DNA of 37,450 nt from an uncultured bacterium (lineage in GTDB: Bacteria; Verrucomicrobiota; Kiritimatiellia; CAIKKV01; CAITUY01), in assembly GCA_903895695.1 (NCBI GenBank), contig CAITUY010000146.1, positions 1-37,450 on the forward strand. The letters run 5' to 3'. A program made the translations under genes and the position numbers. How positions within the stretch are numbered: the first letter of the stretch is position 1; every line of letters starts with the position of its first letter. The notes under the pieces were generated by a model, which did no database searches, was not told the origin of the DNA, and saw only the letters and a list, made by a program, of their open reading frames with translations. This document shows, in pieces, positions 16,384 to 26,056 of this stretch.

Positions 16384-17865
16384 CTAGTTGGTGAAGCTCA
16401 CACGGTAGAAGGCGGGCGACGTCGTCATCTTGACGGCTTGAGTCTGTACGCCTGACGTGCGACCAGCCTTGGGCCGGTTACTCCAACTGCCACCCAAATC
16501 ACCGGAAACCTGGAGAACATAGTAAGTGGCGTTGGTATCATTCACGGTTGTCGTGCTCTGCCATGCAACCATGTTGGTCGTTCCGACCACAGACTGACTG
16601 ACGAGTTTCAACACAGAGTTGGGATCGGTCGGATCTGTTCCTGCCACGTATTCCTGCCATTCCATGGCGCCATCATGGTCGAAATCGACCGCGTCATCCG
16701 TGACCGAGAAGCTGGGGTAAGCATTCGTGAAGCTTGCAAGCCAGTACATGGGCGTGCGGTTGTTGGCCAGATCCGGCGCGAACGTAACGTTGATGAAGGA
16801 GTCCTGCGCGACCGTCATGTCCACGCTGAACGAGTTCGTTCCCTGAGCACCCGCAACCTGATCGCCGGCCGTGCTGACAGTTCCGGTGGTTATGCTGGCA
16901 ATGTGGAAGAACGGGTTGGCCGTGATGGAGAAATTTGTCGTCCCCGGCGAAGCCGTCAACTGAACCGGTCCGGCCGGTGAAATCGAACCAGCTATCATCG
17001 ATTTATAGGTGCTGGCTGAAGCCGTAATGAGCGGCAGGCCGGCGTTGATAGTAACCGCGCCATTGGTGATCACCAAATCATCAAACATGCCGCTGCCCGA
17101 GAAGGCTACCTGCGATATGAAGTTCGCGGCGTTGTTGGCGCATACGAACCAACTGCCCGGCCGGCCGGATGACGTTCTGCCGATGTCGGTATAGGCCAGA
17201 TCGTTCGTGAACGTGTGTCCGTTCACGGTAACCTGGAACAGCGACAGGTTGTACGTCCCGTACTGGCTGTAGTCCATGCTGACGGTAAGGCGGACCCACT
17301 TGTCTGTCCCGATGGGAGGGAAAACTCCGTCATTGAGCACGGTCCATTGCTGGTAGGCGGGAGTCCAGTCCGTGTAGTCCGCGTTCGTCAGTACCGAGTG
17401 ATAGACGTTGATGAACCCGTTGGTGTCGACGAACAGCGACATCTGGGAGTTGCTGATCGCTGCCGTCATCGTCGGCTGCTCCATGCGGATGGGCTGCAGC
17501 ATAACGTCCACCCAAACCTGGGGTGGAGTCGGGAGGGTGGTGTTGTTGATGATATTGGTGATGCCCCCGTCCTTGAAGGTCACGACATTGCCACTAGTGG
17601 TGTCGTTGAGTGGATTGGTGACCTTGGGGGGCTGGATCAAGGCCGAATAGTCGAAATTGGTTACAACGGCGACTACGTCGGCATCCCCAACCCATGCGCC
17701 CGACACACCGTCGATGAGGGTGGTGATGGCGAGACTTCCGTCACCCGGATAGCCCTCAAACGAACTGTACCAAGGCACGGTTACCGGGGTTACCTGAGCC
17801 AAAACCGGCGCGGCCACCCCCCCGACGCATACCGCTGCAAGAATCGACAAGATCGCCTTTTTCAT
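16384..17865 (-). CDS. Secreted protein with Ca-binding (thrombospondin type 3-like) repeat
   Basis: A 493-residue exported protein. MKKAILSILAAVCVGGVAAPVLAQ is a clear signal peptide with an A-x-A type cleavage site. The body is rich in Ser/Thr/Asn and beta-strand-like, with WYSSFEGYPGDGSL and a later SWFVCANNAANFISQVAF segment resembling a concanavalin-like jelly roll. DFDHDGAMEWQEYVAGTDP (about residue 400) is a calcium-binding repeat found at the C-terminus of many Verrucomicrobia/Kiritimatiellota surface proteins, followed by the usual final domain ending FYRVSFTN. No catalytic residues could be named. The ATG at 17865 is set by GGAGGA five bases upstream. It is transcribed alone from a good promoter and stopped by the shared terminator. 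Its base composition is lower in GC than its neighbours. Confidence 0.75.
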   Translation of the reverse strand: MKKAILSILAAVCVGGVAAPVLAQVTPVTVPWYSSFEGYPGDGSLAITTLIDGVSGAWVGDADVVAVVTNFDYSALIQPPKVTNPLNDTTSGNVVTFKDGGITNIINNTTLPTPPQVWVDVMLQPIRMEQPTMTAAISNSQMSLFVDTNGFINVYHSVLTNADYTDWTPAYQQWTVLNDGVFPPIGTDKWVRLTVSMDYSQYGTYNLSLFQVTVNGHTFTNDLAYTDIGRTSSGRPGSWFVCANNAANFISQVAFSGSGMFDDLVITNGAVTINAGLPLITASASTYKSMIAGSISPAGPVQLTASPGTTNFSITANPFFHIASITTGTVSTAGDQVAGAQGTNSFSVDMTVAQDSFINVTFAPDLANNRTPMYWLASFTNAYPSFSVTDDAVDFDHDGAMEWQEYVAGTDPTDPNSVLKLVSQSVVGTTNMVAWQSTTTVNDTNATYYVLQVSGDLGGSWSNRPKAGRTSGVQTQAVKMTTSPAFYRVSFTN

Positions 17866-17915
17866 TTCCATCCTCCAATGGGAACATGAATAACCCAATA
17901 ACGTTCTCAATTCAG

Positions 17916-17944
17916 AGGATATGATACGCACCCTCAAGTGTCAA
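17916..17944 (-). promoter_or_regulatory. Promoter of the secreted-protein gene
   Basis: On the minus strand, TTGACA (17944-17939), 17 bases, TATCCT (17921-17916), about 50 bases before the start codon. The -35 matches consensus perfectly and the spacing is optimal. Confidence 0.7.
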
Positions 17945-17952
17945 CCGCCTAA

Positions 17953-17977
17953 TTTCGGCTTTTTCGGCTTTTTCGGC
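17953..17977. repeat. Short tandem repeat, unit TTTCGGCTT
   Basis: Three copies of TTTCGGC at exact 9-base spacing lie just upstream of the minus-strand promoter, in the divergent region between the secreted-protein gene and ilvE. It may be slippage-generated or may affect promoter activity. Confidence 0.6.
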
Positions 17978-18054
17978 CGATGTTGTGCCGCAAAATACCT
18001 TGCCGCGAGCCGTCATGGGCGCGCGCCGAAACGGCCGGCCTGATGCGCAAAAGC

Positions 18055-18083
18055 TTGTGTCGTTCCATCCGTGTCGCTATCCT
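18055..18083 (+). promoter_or_regulatory. Predicted promoter of the ilvE-to-yraN operon
   Basis: TTGTGT (18055-18060), 17 bases, TATCCT (18078-18083), about 70 bases before the ilvE start. The -10 is identical to those predicted for ahcY and the divergent secreted-protein gene. Confidence 0.45.
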
Positions 18084-18154
18084 AAATGCTTCTTTTTCAA
18101 GAACAGGCGGCGGATTCGCGCCTGGGTACTCGGTCACGCGGTCGGGAGAGCGAT

Positions 18155-19024
18155 ATGAAGATCTATATGAACGGCAAGTTGGTGCCTGAGCGAGCAGCGA
18201 AAGTGTCCGTGTTCGATCACGGCCTGTTGTATGGTGACGGTGTGTTCGAAGGCATTCGATCCTACGACGGGCGGGTGTTCATGCTGGACGAGCACGTGGA
18301 TCGCCTGTTCCGTTCCGCGAAGGCCATCGACCTGAAGATCCCCCTAACGCCCCAAGGCGTGGCCCGCGCCGTGGTCATGACCTGCAAAGCCAACAAGACC
18401 CTGAACGGGTACATCCGCCTCGTCGTGACGCGGGGCGTGGGAACGCTGGGCCTGAACCCTTACACATGCTCAAAGCCCCAGATCGTGATCATCGCCGGGA
18501 ATATCCAGCTTTATCCCCGGAAGCTCTATGACGACGGGCTGTCCATCGTGACCGTGGGGACTTTGCGGAACCACACGGAGTCCATTAACCCGCAGATTAA
18601 GAGCCTGAACTATTTGAACAACGTCATGGCCAAGATTGAGGCCATCAACGCCGGTTGCATGGAGGCCGTGATGCTGAACCAGCAGGGCTTCGTGGCGGAA
18701 GCCACCGGCGACAATATTTTCGTCGTTCGTGGAAAACGACTGATCACGCCGCCGCCTTGGTGCGGCACGCTGGAAGGGATCACCCGGAACGTCGTGATGA
18801 AACTGGCCGTGGAAGACGGTTGCGACGTGTCCGAACAGGTCTTGACCCGCTATGATCTTTACACGGCCGACGAGGTGTTTCTCACGGGCACGGCTGCCGA
18901 GGTCATCCCGGTCGTCAATATCGACCGGCGGAGTATCGGCGCCGGTGTGCCCGGTCTCGTGACGCGGCGCCTGGCCGCCGCGTTTCGCCGTTTTGCCGGG
19001 TCCACCGGCACCCCGATCGTTTGA
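18155..19024 (+). CDS. ilvE: Branched-chain amino acid aminotransferase
   Basis: PLP enzyme of fold type IV that exchanges amino groups between glutamate and the branched-chain 2-oxoacids in the cytoplasm. The 289-residue protein shows DHGLLYGDGVFEGIRSYDG at residues 21-39, the PLP-binding lysine K149 in QIKSLNYLNNVMAKIEA, EATGDNIFVV and the C-terminal FLTGTAAEVIPV typical of IlvE. D-amino acid transferase and aminodeoxychorismate lyase are related alternatives; the motifs favour IlvE. GGGAGAG precedes the ATG at 18155. It is the first gene of a long plus-strand operon, followed after 18 bases by mcsA. Confidence 0.92.
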   Translation: MKIYMNGKLVPERAAKVSVFDHGLLYGDGVFEGIRSYDGRVFMLDEHVDRLFRSAKAIDLKIPLTPQGVARAVVMTCKANKTLNGYIRLVVTRGVGTLGLNPYTCSKPQIVIIAGNIQLYPRKLYDDGLSIVTVGTLRNHTESINPQIKSLNYLNNVMAKIEAINAGCMEAVMLNQQGFVAEATGDNIFVVRGKRLITPPPWCGTLEGITRNVVMKLAVEDGCDVSEQVLTRYDLYTADEVFLTGTAAEVIPVVNIDRRSIGAGVPGLVTRRLAAAFRRFAGSTGTPIV

Positions 19025-19042
19025 AGCCGGAGGAGGATCCCC

Positions 19043-19525
19043 ATGCTCTGCGAGTGCTGCCAGCAGCATGACGCCACTATTCATGTGACGCAGGTGATCG
19101 ACGGCAAGTCCCGCGAATTGCACTTGTGCGAGCACTGCGCCGAGGAAAGTGGGCTGAACGTTCAGAACGTCATGTCATTGCCCGAGGTGTTGTTCGGCCT
19201 GGCCGGCGCGACCGAAGAAGACAAGGAGTCGGCCGCGCGCAGCTGCCCCGGATGTCACCTGCGCGGGGCTGACCTAAAGAAGACCGGGCGGCTCGGTTGC
19301 CCCCAGTGTTACCGGACCTTCGCCAAGGAACTGACGCCGATGCTGGCGGCCATGCATAAGGGCCTGCGTCATGCCGGGAAGAGCCCGGCCCATGGCGCCG
19401 CAGGCGTTCCCGACGGGCTGGAGGATCTCCGCAGGCAACTGGGCGAAGCCGTGCGCGAAGAGCGATTTGAGGAAGCGGCACGCTTGCGCGACCGTATCCG
19501 GGAGCTCGACCATGACGGTGGATGA
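19043..19525 (+). CDS. mcsA: McsA-like zinc-finger/UVR protein, activator of the arginine kinase
   Basis: A 160-residue protein with four CxxC zinc-binding pairs (CECC, CEHC, CPGC, CPQC) and a C-terminal UVR motif (LRRQLGEAVREERFEEAARLRDRIREL). In Firmicutes McsA binds and activates the arginine kinase McsB and helps ClpC. The GGAGGAGG ribosome-binding site is very strong. The gene overlaps mcsB by 14 bases, which is the usual arrangement. No ctsR repressor gene lies in front, unlike in Bacillus; ilvE takes that position. Confidence 0.92.
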   Translation: MLCECCQQHDATIHVTQVIDGKSRELHLCEHCAEESGLNVQNVMSLPEVLFGLAGATEEDKESAARSCPGCHLRGADLKKTGRLGCPQCYRTFAKELTPMLAAMHKGLRHAGKSPAHGAAGVPDGLEDLRRQLGEAVREERFEEAARLRDRIRELDHDGG

Positions 19526-20576
19526 TCTGGTCCGCAACCCGGGTGCCTGGCTGGCGGCAGGCGATCTGCCGGCCGTTGTCGTCAGCAGTCGGGTTCGGCT
19601 CGCCCGCAACCTGGCCGGCGTAGCCTTCCCTGGGTGGGCGGGAGAGGACGAAAGTGTCCGCATCGAGCAAGGGCTCCGGGACGTGCTCCAGCGGTTGCCA
19701 TCGCTGTCGCCGGGCTTTAGAGTCGACATGGTTTCTGCCAGCGCCATTGACCGTGACTTCTTGCGCGAGCGACACCTCATCAGCAATGAACTGGCCCAGA
19801 AAACGAAGGGCAGCGGGCTTGTTCTGCGTGAGGACGAGACGCTCAGCGTGATGGTCAACGAGGAAGACCACCTGCGGCTGCAGGCCATGCGGCCCGGCAT
19901 GGACCTGACCAACCTCTGGGCCGCGATGGATGCCTTGGATAACGAGATCGAGGACCAGGTGCGGTACGCCTATACGCCGGATCTGGGTTACCTGACCGCC
20001 TGTCCCAGCAACGTCGGCACAGGCCTGCGGGCCAGCGTGATGGTGCATGTGCCCGGCCTGCGGCTGACCAACGAGATCGAACCCATCATCCGGGGCCTGA
20101 CCAAGATCGGGCTGGCCGTCCGCGGTCTGCAGGGCGAAGGGACCGAGGCGTCGGGCAACATGTTCCAGATATCGAACCAGACGACCCTCGGCGAGTCGGA
20201 AGGCGCGATCGTTGAGCGGCTCGTGCAAATCGTCAACGAAGTGGCGGCGCACGAGCAGAATGCCCGCTTACGACTGCTCGAACAGCGCGAGGGCCAGGTG
20301 CGCGACTGCGTCGGCCGAGCCTACGGCGTTCTCTCGCAGGCCCGCGTCCTCACATCGCACGAGGCGCTGGACTATCTGTCGGGGTTGCGGCTTGGTATTG
20401 AACTTGGTATGATCAAGGGGTTGGGCATGGGTGATGTGAACCGGCTGGTCGTGTACACGCAGCCTGGGCATCTCCAGAAAGTCGCCGGTCGCACGATCGA
20501 CCCGGATGAACGGGACGAGGTTCGGGCCGGGATCGTTCGGGAGCGGGTGCGGCAGGCCACCGTCGTTGAGGATTAA
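19512..20576 (+). CDS. mcsB: Protein arginine kinase McsB
   Basis: Phosphorylates arginine residues of proteins, marking them for ClpC/ClpP degradation. The 354-residue protein is a phosphagen-kinase fold: [14 protein letters not shown] (ATP contacts) at residues 23-36, the [11 protein letters not shown] loop with the catalytic glutamate, [20 protein letters not shown], and [16 protein letters not shown]. The C-terminal RDEVRA (334-339) is the RDxxRA phosphoarginine-binding motif that distinguishes McsB from creatine/arginine kinases. The ATG at 19512 lies within mcsA's last codons, so translation is coupled. Followed six bases later by clpC. Confidence 0.95.
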   Translation: MTVDDLVRNPGAWLAAGDLPAVVVSSRVRLARNLAGVAFPGWAGEDESVRIEQGLRDVLQRLPSLSPGFRVDMVSASAIDRDFLRERHLISNELAQKTKGSGLVLREDETLSVMVNEEDHLRLQAMRPGMDLTNLWAAMDALDNEIEDQVRYAYTPDLGYLTACPSNVGTGLRASVMVHVPGLRLTNEIEPIIRGLTKIGLAVRGLQGEGTEASGNMFQISNQTTLGESEGAIVERLVQIVNEVAAHEQNARLRLLEQREGQVRDCVGRAYGVLSQARVLTSHEALDYLSGLRLGIELGMIKGLGMGDVNRLVVYTQPGHLQKVAGRTIDPDERDEVRAGIVRERVRQATVVED

Positions 20577-20581
20577 CGTTG

Positions 20582-23077
20582 ATGAGCGATGGACAACAGC
20601 AGATGGGCAATCCGGGGAATTACACCCCGCGGGCGCAGCAGGTGATCCAGTTGGCGCGGGCGGAGGCCGAGCGGTTTAACCACCCCTACGTGGGCACCGA
20701 ACACATCCTGCTTGGATTGGCGGCCCTGGGGCAGGGAGTGGCCGTCACGGTGCTCGAACGCATGGGAATTTCGCTCGAAGCGCTGCGACTCGAGGTCGAG
20801 AAGGCGGTCGGGCAGGGGCCTGAGACCAAGACGGTGGGCAATGTGCCGTTCACGCCACGCGCCAAGAAGGTGCTGCAGTTGGCTGCGGCCGAGGCGCGGG
20901 CGCTGAACCATTCGTATATCGGGACGGAACACATTCTCCTGGGCTTGCTGCGTGAAGGTGAAGGCGTGGCCGCGCAGGTGCTGCGCAACCTCAGTGTCGA
21001 CCTCGACACCACGCGCGTCGAGGTGATGAAGGAGTTGGACCCCAATTTTGAGCCGGGTGAGGCCGGGGAAGCGCCCGAGCCCAAGACGCAGCAGGCGGCC
21101 GGCCAGGCGGCGCAGAAGTCGAAGACGCCGGCGTTGAACGCCTTCGGGCGGGACCTGACTGAACTGGCGCGCAAGGGCTCGCTCGATCCCATGATCGGGC
21201 GCGATGCGGAACTGGAGCGGGTCATCCAGATCCTGTGCCGTCGCACCAAGAACAATGCTGTGCTCATCGGTGACGCAGGCGTCGGCAAGACCGCCATCGT
21301 CGAAGGCCTGGCCCAGACTATCGTCGAAGGCCGCGTGCCGGATTTGCTGCGCAATCGCCGTGTCGTGGCCCTTGACCTGGCCCTCATGATCGCCGGTACC
21401 AAGTACCGCGGCCAGTTCGAGGAACGCATCAAGGCCGTGATGGACGAGATCAAGCGGACGGGCAACGTGATCATGTTCGTCGACGAGCTGCACACCATCG
21501 TGGGCGCAGGTTCGGCCGAAGGCACGATGGATGCCTCCAACATCATCAAGCCGGCGCTCGCGCGGGGCGAGCTGCAGTGCATCGGGGCGACGACGCTGGA
21601 TGAGTACCGCAAGTACATCGAGAAGGACGCCGCCCTCGAACGGCGGTTCCAGACCGTGAAGGTCAACGAACCGAGCGTTGAGGAAACGGTCAAGATTCTC
21701 AAGGGCATCCGCCACAAGTACGAAGAGCATCATAACTGCAAGATTACGGATGAGGCGCTCGAGGCGGCGGCTTCACTCACCGACCGCTATCTCACGGGCC
21801 GGCACCTGCCGGACAAGGCCATCGACACGATCGACGAGGCCGGCGCCCGGGCCCGTATCCAGGCTACCACCCGCTCGGCGGACCTGCGCAAAAAAGAGCA
21901 GGCCATCGAAGGCGTCCGCCTGGATAAGGAAGCCGCCATCAAGGCCCAGAAGTTTGAGGACGCGGCGAAACTGCGCGACCAGGAACGCAAGGATCGCGAG
22001 GCGCTCGCGGAGAGCGTCAAGAAGTGGCAGGAGCAGTCCGGCAAGCGCAAGACCAAGGTCACGGCTGAGGACGTCATGGCCGTGGTGTCGAAGTGGACGG
22101 GCGTGCCGTTGAAGAAGATGGAAGGCAAGGAACTGGCGCGCCTCCTAAACATGGAGGAGGAACTGGGGAAGACGGTGATCGGGCAGGCAAATGCCATCAC
22201 CGCGATTTCCAAGGCGTTGCGCCGGTCGCGTGCCGACCTCAAGGATCCGCGTCGGCCGATCGGTTCGTTTGTCTTTTTGGGTCCCACCGGCGTCGGCAAG
22301 ACACTGCTGGCCAAGTCCCTGGCCGAGTTCATGTTCGACGATGCCAACTCCCTGATTCAGCTCGACATGTCGGAGTACATGGAGAAGTTTACCGTATCGC
22401 GCCTGGTCGGCTCGCCGCCGGGCTACGTCGGCTACGAGGAGGGCGGCCAGCTTTCGGAAAAAGTGCGCCGGCGGCCGTATTCCGTGGTGCTCTTCGACGA
22501 GATTGAGAAGGCACACCCCGACGTCATGCACATGCTGCTCCAGATCATGGAGGACGGCCGGCTGACAGACAGCGCCGGGCGTCAGGTCGACTTCCGTAAC
22601 ACGATCATTATTCTGACGACCAACCTCGGGGCGGACTTCATCCGCAAGGGCGGGCTCGGCTTCACCGAGTCGAGCGAGGCGATGGATTACGAGACGCTCA
22701 AGGCGCGCATGCTCGACGAGGTCAAGCGGCTCTTCAAGCCGGAGTTCATCAACCGTATTGATGAAATCGTCGTGTTTCGCCAACTGTCCCGCGAGGACAC
22801 CGTGCGCATCCTGAGTCTCGAAGTGGGTAAGGTCCGGCGGCGTGTGGCGACCAAGGGAATCGACTTGGTCCTGACCAGCGACGCAGAAGCTTTCCTGCTG
22901 GAGAAGGGATTCGACCCGGCGATGGGCGCCCGGCCCTTGCGGCGCGCCGTGCAGCGCTACCTCGAAGATCCTCTGGCCGAGGAAATCCTGCGGGGCGACC
23001 TGACGGGCGCCGAGAAGGTCGAAGTCATCCGTGGCGACGGCGGCCTGGCCTTTCGCGTGGCGGTCGCTGCCGTTTGA
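20582..23077 (+). CDS. clpC: ClpC-type AAA+ unfoldase subunit
   Basis: Hexameric protein unfoldase that feeds marked substrates to ClpP. The 831 residues contain two Clp N-terminal repeats (about 13-75 and 90-150; the first is followed by the second GTEHILLGL copy), AAA1 with Walker A GDAGVGKT at 230-237 and FVDELHT, a central UVR-like coiled-coil (residues about 435-480) and AAA2 with GPTGVGKT and the [14 protein letters not shown] pore loop. Presence of the UVR motif and of McsAB makes it ClpC rather than ClpA/ClpB. GAGGAT precedes the ATG at 20582. The ClpP peptidase is not encoded in the window. Confidence 0.95.
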   Translation: MSDGQQQMGNPGNYTPRAQQVIQLARAEAERFNHPYVGTEHILLGLAALGQGVAVTVLERMGISLEALRLEVEKAVGQGPETKTVGNVPFTPRAKKVLQLAAAEARALNHSYIGTEHILLGLLREGEGVAAQVLRNLSVDLDTTRVEVMKELDPNFEPGEAGEAPEPKTQQAAGQAAQKSKTPALNAFGRDLTELARKGSLDPMIGRDAELERVIQILCRRTKNNAVLIGDAGVGKTAIVEGLAQTIVEGRVPDLLRNRRVVALDLALMIAGTKYRGQFEERIKAVMDEIKRTGNVIMFVDELHTIVGAGSAEGTMDASNIIKPALARGELQCIGATTLDEYRKYIEKDAALERRFQTVKVNEPSVEETVKILKGIRHKYEEHHNCKITDEALEAAASLTDRYLTGRHLPDKAIDTIDEAGARARIQATTRSADLRKKEQAIEGVRLDKEAAIKAQKFEDAAKLRDQERKDREALAESVKKWQEQSGKRKTKVTAEDVMAVVSKWTGVPLKKMEGKELARLLNMEEELGKTVIGQANAITAISKALRRSRADLKDPRRPIGSFVFLGPTGVGKTLLAKSLAEFMFDDANSLIQLDMSEYMEKFTVSRLVGSPPGYVGYEEGGQLSEKVRRRPYSVVLFDEIEKAHPDVMHMLLQIMEDGRLTDSAGRQVDFRNTIIILTTNLGADFIRKGGLGFTESSEAMDYETLKARMLDEVKRLFKPEFINRIDEIVVFRQLSREDTVRILSLEVGKVRRRVATKGIDLVLTSDAEAFLLEKGFDPAMGARPLRRAVQRYLEDPLAEEILRGDLTGAEKVEVIRGDGGLAFRVAVAAV

Positions 23078-23086
23078 GGATACCTC

Positions 23087-24424
23087 GTGTTCGAATCGCT
23101 CTCCAACTCTCTCCAGGAGGTCTTCCGTAAATTGCGCGGCTACGGCCGCCTGACGGAGTCCAATATCCGCGACGCCATGCGCGAAGTGCGCATGGCATTG
23201 CTCGAGGCCGACGTCAACTTCGAGGTGGCCCGCGACTTCATTGCCCGCGTCGGCGAGCAGTGCGCGGGCGAAGAAGTGCTCGGCAGCATCACGCCGGGCC
23301 AACAGGTCGTGAAGCGCGTGCACGACGAACTGGTCGCCCTGCTCGGCGGCGGCAAAGCGCACAAGTTGGAGTTCAACCCGCGGCCGTCCCCCGTGATGCT
23401 CGTCGGGTTGCACGGCTCGGGCAAGACCACCACGGCGGCCAAGTTGGCGGCCCAGTGGAAGCGTGAGGGACTCAACGTGCTGCTCGTGGGCGCCGACATC
23501 CGGCGCCCGGCCGCCGTTGACCAGCTCGCGGTACTCGCCCGGCAGGTCGGCGTCGACATGGTGGCCCCGGTGCCCGGTGAGACCGTGCCGGCCCTGGGAC
23601 AGCGCGCCCTTGACGCGGCCGACCGCTCCAATCGCGACGTCGTATTGTTCGATACGGGCGGTCGGTTCCAGATGGACGGCGAGCTCGTGCAGGAATTGAA
23701 GGATCTGCGCGAAACGGTCAAGTGCCGGAACGTCGTGCTGGTGGCCGACGCCGCCATCGGGCAGGAATCCGTCAACGTAGCCAAGGGATTCCACGAGGCG
23801 CTTCACCTGAGCGGGCTGATCCTGACCAAGCTCGACGGCGACGCCCGGGGTGGAGCGGCGCTGTCGATCCAGTCCGTGACGGGGTGCCCGATCCTGTATA
23901 CCGGCACGGGCGAGCGCACGGAGAACTTGGAGCCGTTCTACCCGGAACGCATGGCGTCACGCATCCTCGGGATGGGCGACATCGTGTCCCTTGTCGAGAA
24001 GGCCCAGCAGACCGTGGATCTCGGCCAGGCCGCCGCGATGGAGAAGAAGCTCCGTTCCAACAAGCTGGATCTTGAGGATTTCCTGGGCCAGTTGCAGCAG
24101 TTGAAGAAGATGGGGCCGCTGGAGAACTTGATCGACATGTTGCCGATGGGGGGGCAGATCAAGGCCCGGATGAAGGACGGCGGGGCGGCCGCGACCCAGG
24201 ATTTCGGGTCGTTCGCCAAGCGATCGGAAGCCATTATCTGCAGCATGACCCGCCAGGAACGGCGCCGGCCCGACCTGCTCAACGCGAGTCGCAAGCGACG
24301 TGTGGCGACCGGGAGCGGCACGCGCGTGCAGGACGTGAACGAGCTCCTGCGGCAGTTCGACCAGGCCCGTCAGATGGCCAAACAGATGGGGGCGATGCAA
24401 AAGAGGTTGCACCGGCTCCGGTGA
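23087..24424 (+). CDS. ffh: Signal recognition particle protein Ffh
   Basis: GTPase that binds SRP RNA and signal sequences and targets nascent membrane proteins to FtsY. The 445-residue protein has the NG domain with G1 GLHGSGKTTT (107-116), ADIRRPAAVDQL, G4 TKLDGDARGGAALS and the C-terminal M domain with SMTRQERRRPDLLNASRKRR followed by a GSGTRVQDVNELL segment. The G3 motif is DTGGRF (189-194), not the nearly invariant DTAGRL. The start is GTG 23087 with GAGGA ten bases upstream. It comes after clpC by only nine bases, an unusual link between protein quality control and targeting genes. 76 bases without a clear promoter separate it from rpsP. Confidence 0.95.
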   Translation: MFESLSNSLQEVFRKLRGYGRLTESNIRDAMREVRMALLEADVNFEVARDFIARVGEQCAGEEVLGSITPGQQVVKRVHDELVALLGGGKAHKLEFNPRPSPVMLVGLHGSGKTTTAAKLAAQWKREGLNVLLVGADIRRPAAVDQLAVLARQVGVDMVAPVPGETVPALGQRALDAADRSNRDVVLFDTGGRFQMDGELVQELKDLRETVKCRNVVLVADAAIGQESVNVAKGFHEALHLSGLILTKLDGDARGGAALSIQSVTGCPILYTGTGERTENLEPFYPERMASRILGMGDIVSLVEKAQQTVDLGQAAAMEKKLRSNKLDLEDFLGQLQQLKKMGPLENLIDMLPMGGQIKARMKDGGAAATQDFGSFAKRSEAIICSMTRQERRRPDLLNASRKRRVATGSGTRVQDVNELLRQFDQARQMAKQMGAMQKRLHRLR

Positions 24425-24500
24425 TGTGTAATAGTTCGCCGCTTTTCGAGTGGCGCCGCGGCCAGCCAAGGTCTTGATTGGCGGCGGCAAGGAGGAATGC

Positions 24501-24755
24501 ATGGCAGTGAAGATCAGAATGACCCGTACCGGAGCCAACCGGGATATTTCGTTCCGGATTGTGGCCACGGACGGCCGTGCGCCCCGTGACGGGGAGACGT
24601 TGGAGAATCTCGGCTGGTATGACCCCAAGAAGAAGGGGGTCAATTACCTGCTCAAGATGGACCGCATCGAGTACTGGCAGGGCAAAGGCGCCCAGGCCAG
24701 CGACACGGTGCGGAGCTTGATCCGCAAGGCGCGGGCAGCGGCCAAGACGGCATGA
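24501..24755 (+). CDS. rpsP: 30S ribosomal protein S16
   Basis: The 84-residue protein begins MAVKIRMTRTGANRDISFRI and contains the usual GETLENLGWYDPKKK segment, matching S16, which stabilises 16S rRNA folding in the small subunit. AAGGAGG at 24489-24495 precedes the ATG at 24501. It overlaps khpA by four bases (ATGA). Its place just after ffh and before khpA-trmD-rplS is classic. Confidence 0.96.
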   Translation: MAVKIRMTRTGANRDISFRIVATDGRAPRDGETLENLGWYDPKKKGVNYLLKMDRIEYWQGKGAQASDTVRSLIRKARAAAKTA

Positions 24756-24982
24756 AGGATTTCGTTATTTATGTCGCCCGCCAACTCGCGGACCACCCTG
24801 ACGAGATCAAGGTGGTTCAGGTGGATGGCAAGCAGACGACGATTTTCGAGGTTCGTTGCCATCCGCAGGATGTTGGCCGCTTGATCGGCCGCAGCGGCAA
24901 GACGGTGGCCGCCCTGCGGACGCTGTTGAGCAACGTGGCGGCCAAGCATGATCGCCGGGCCGTGCTGGAGGTGGCAGAGTAG
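24752..24982 (+). CDS. khpA: KH-domain RNA-binding protein KhpA
   Basis: A 76-residue single KH domain with the RNA-binding GxxG loop in [15 protein letters not shown]. KhpA (YlqC) partners with KhpB/EloR in several bacteria and binds many RNAs. It is translationally coupled to rpsP through an ATGA overlap. In most genomes rimM follows; here trmD follows directly after seven bases. Confidence 0.92.
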   Translation: MKDFVIYVARQLADHPDEIKVVQVDGKQTTIFEVRCHPQDVGRLIGRSGKTVAALRTLLSNVAAKHDRRAVLEVAE

Positions 24983-24989
24983 ATGGGTC

Positions 24990-25682
24990 ATGACCGCACC
25001 GCTGAGGATTGACGTCATTACGATCTTTCCGGGGATACTGAAAGGTTTCCTCGAGGAAAGCATCCTCAAGCGGGCCTCCCAAAAGGGGCACGTGACGTTC
25101 AACCCCATCGACCTGCGCCAGTTTACGACAGATCGGCACCAGTCGACGGACGATCGGCCGTTTGGCGGCGGGCCCGGGATGGTGATGAAGCCCGAGCCGC
25201 TGTTCAAGGCGGTGGAGTCGGTGCGGACGCCCGGGGCCCGGGTGATCCTGATGACGCCGCAGGGGACGCCGTTTTGCCAGGCCAAGGCGGCCGAGTTGGC
25301 GGGAGCGACGCATCTGGTTTTTGTCTGCGGGCACTACGAGGGCGTCGACGAGCGGGTGAGGACGCATCTGGTCACCGACGAGATATCGATCGGCGACTAC
25401 GTGCTGACGAATGGAGTTTTGCCGGCGACCGTGGTGATCGATGCCGTCGTGCGGTTGTTGCCGGGAGTGCTCGGTAACGAGGGCGCGACGACCGAGGAAT
25501 CGTTCTCGGACGGATGCCTCGAGTACCCGCAGTACACGCGGCCCCGGGTGTTTCGGGAGCTGGCGGTGCCGGAAGTGCTGGTGTCCGGCGATCATGACGA
25601 GATCGCGCGGTGGCGCCGGGCACAGGCGGAACACAGGACAAAGGAACGAAGACCGGACTTACTGGAGACGAGGGAATTATGA
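24990..25682 (+). CDS. trmD: tRNA (guanine37-N1)-methyltransferase
   Basis: SPOUT-fold, SAM-dependent methyltransferase that makes m1G37 and so prevents frameshifting. The 230-residue protein opens [20 protein letters not shown] and has the [17 protein letters not shown] segment and the trefoil-knot motif [15 protein letters not shown], followed by LLPGVLGNE. The ATG at 24990 is the only in-frame start that keeps the whole N-terminal strand. It has no strong Shine-Dalgarno sequence, consistent with coupling to khpA eight bases away. The stop overlaps rplS (ATGA). Confidence 0.96.
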   Translation: MTAPLRIDVITIFPGILKGFLEESILKRASQKGHVTFNPIDLRQFTTDRHQSTDDRPFGGGPGMVMKPEPLFKAVESVRTPGARVILMTPQGTPFCQAKAAELAGATHLVFVCGHYEGVDERVRTHLVTDEISIGDYVLTNGVLPATVVIDAVVRLLPGVLGNEGATTEESFSDGCLEYPQYTRPRVFRELAVPEVLVSGDHDEIARWRRAQAEHRTKERRPDLLETREL

Positions 25683-26044
25683 TTGCGAAAGCGCTGTCCA
25701 CCATCCACAAGGAAAACATACGGAAGGATCCGTTGACCCCGTTCACGATCGGGGACACGATCAAGGTGCACGTCAAGATCCGCGAAGGCGGGAAGGAACG
25801 CATCCAAGCCTACGCGGGCACGGTGATCGCCCTTGACGGCGGAGGCGCTACCGAGACGTTTACGGTCCGCCGTATCGCGCACGGGGTCGGCGTGGAACGC
25901 GTCTTCCCGATGCATTCCCCGAACGTTGCCAAGATTGAGGTCGAGAGTTCCGGCCGGTCCCGCCGCGCCAAGCTCTACTACCTGCGCCGCCGCGTCGGCA
26001 AGAGCGCCCGCCTGCGCGAGAAGATCAAGTCGTCTGAGGCGTGA
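25679..26044 (+). CDS. rplS: 50S ribosomal protein L19
   Basis: A 121-residue L19 with [49 protein letters not shown] and [21 protein letters not shown], all hallmark stretches. It lies at the subunit interface of the ribosome. The ATG at 25679 overlaps the trmD stop and GAGGGAA is upstream. rnhB follows 12 bases later. Confidence 0.97.
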   Translation: MIAKALSTIHKENIRKDPLTPFTIGDTIKVHVKIREGGKERIQAYAGTVIALDGGGATETFTVRRIAHGVGVERVFPMHSPNVAKIEVESSGRSRRAKLYYLRRRVGKSARLREKIKSSEA

Positions 26045-26056
26045 GGATCCCGCCGG

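Noticed and set aside
22145..23806. 553-codon minus-strand open frame
   Set aside because: Antisense to clpC and ffh, which are unambiguous.
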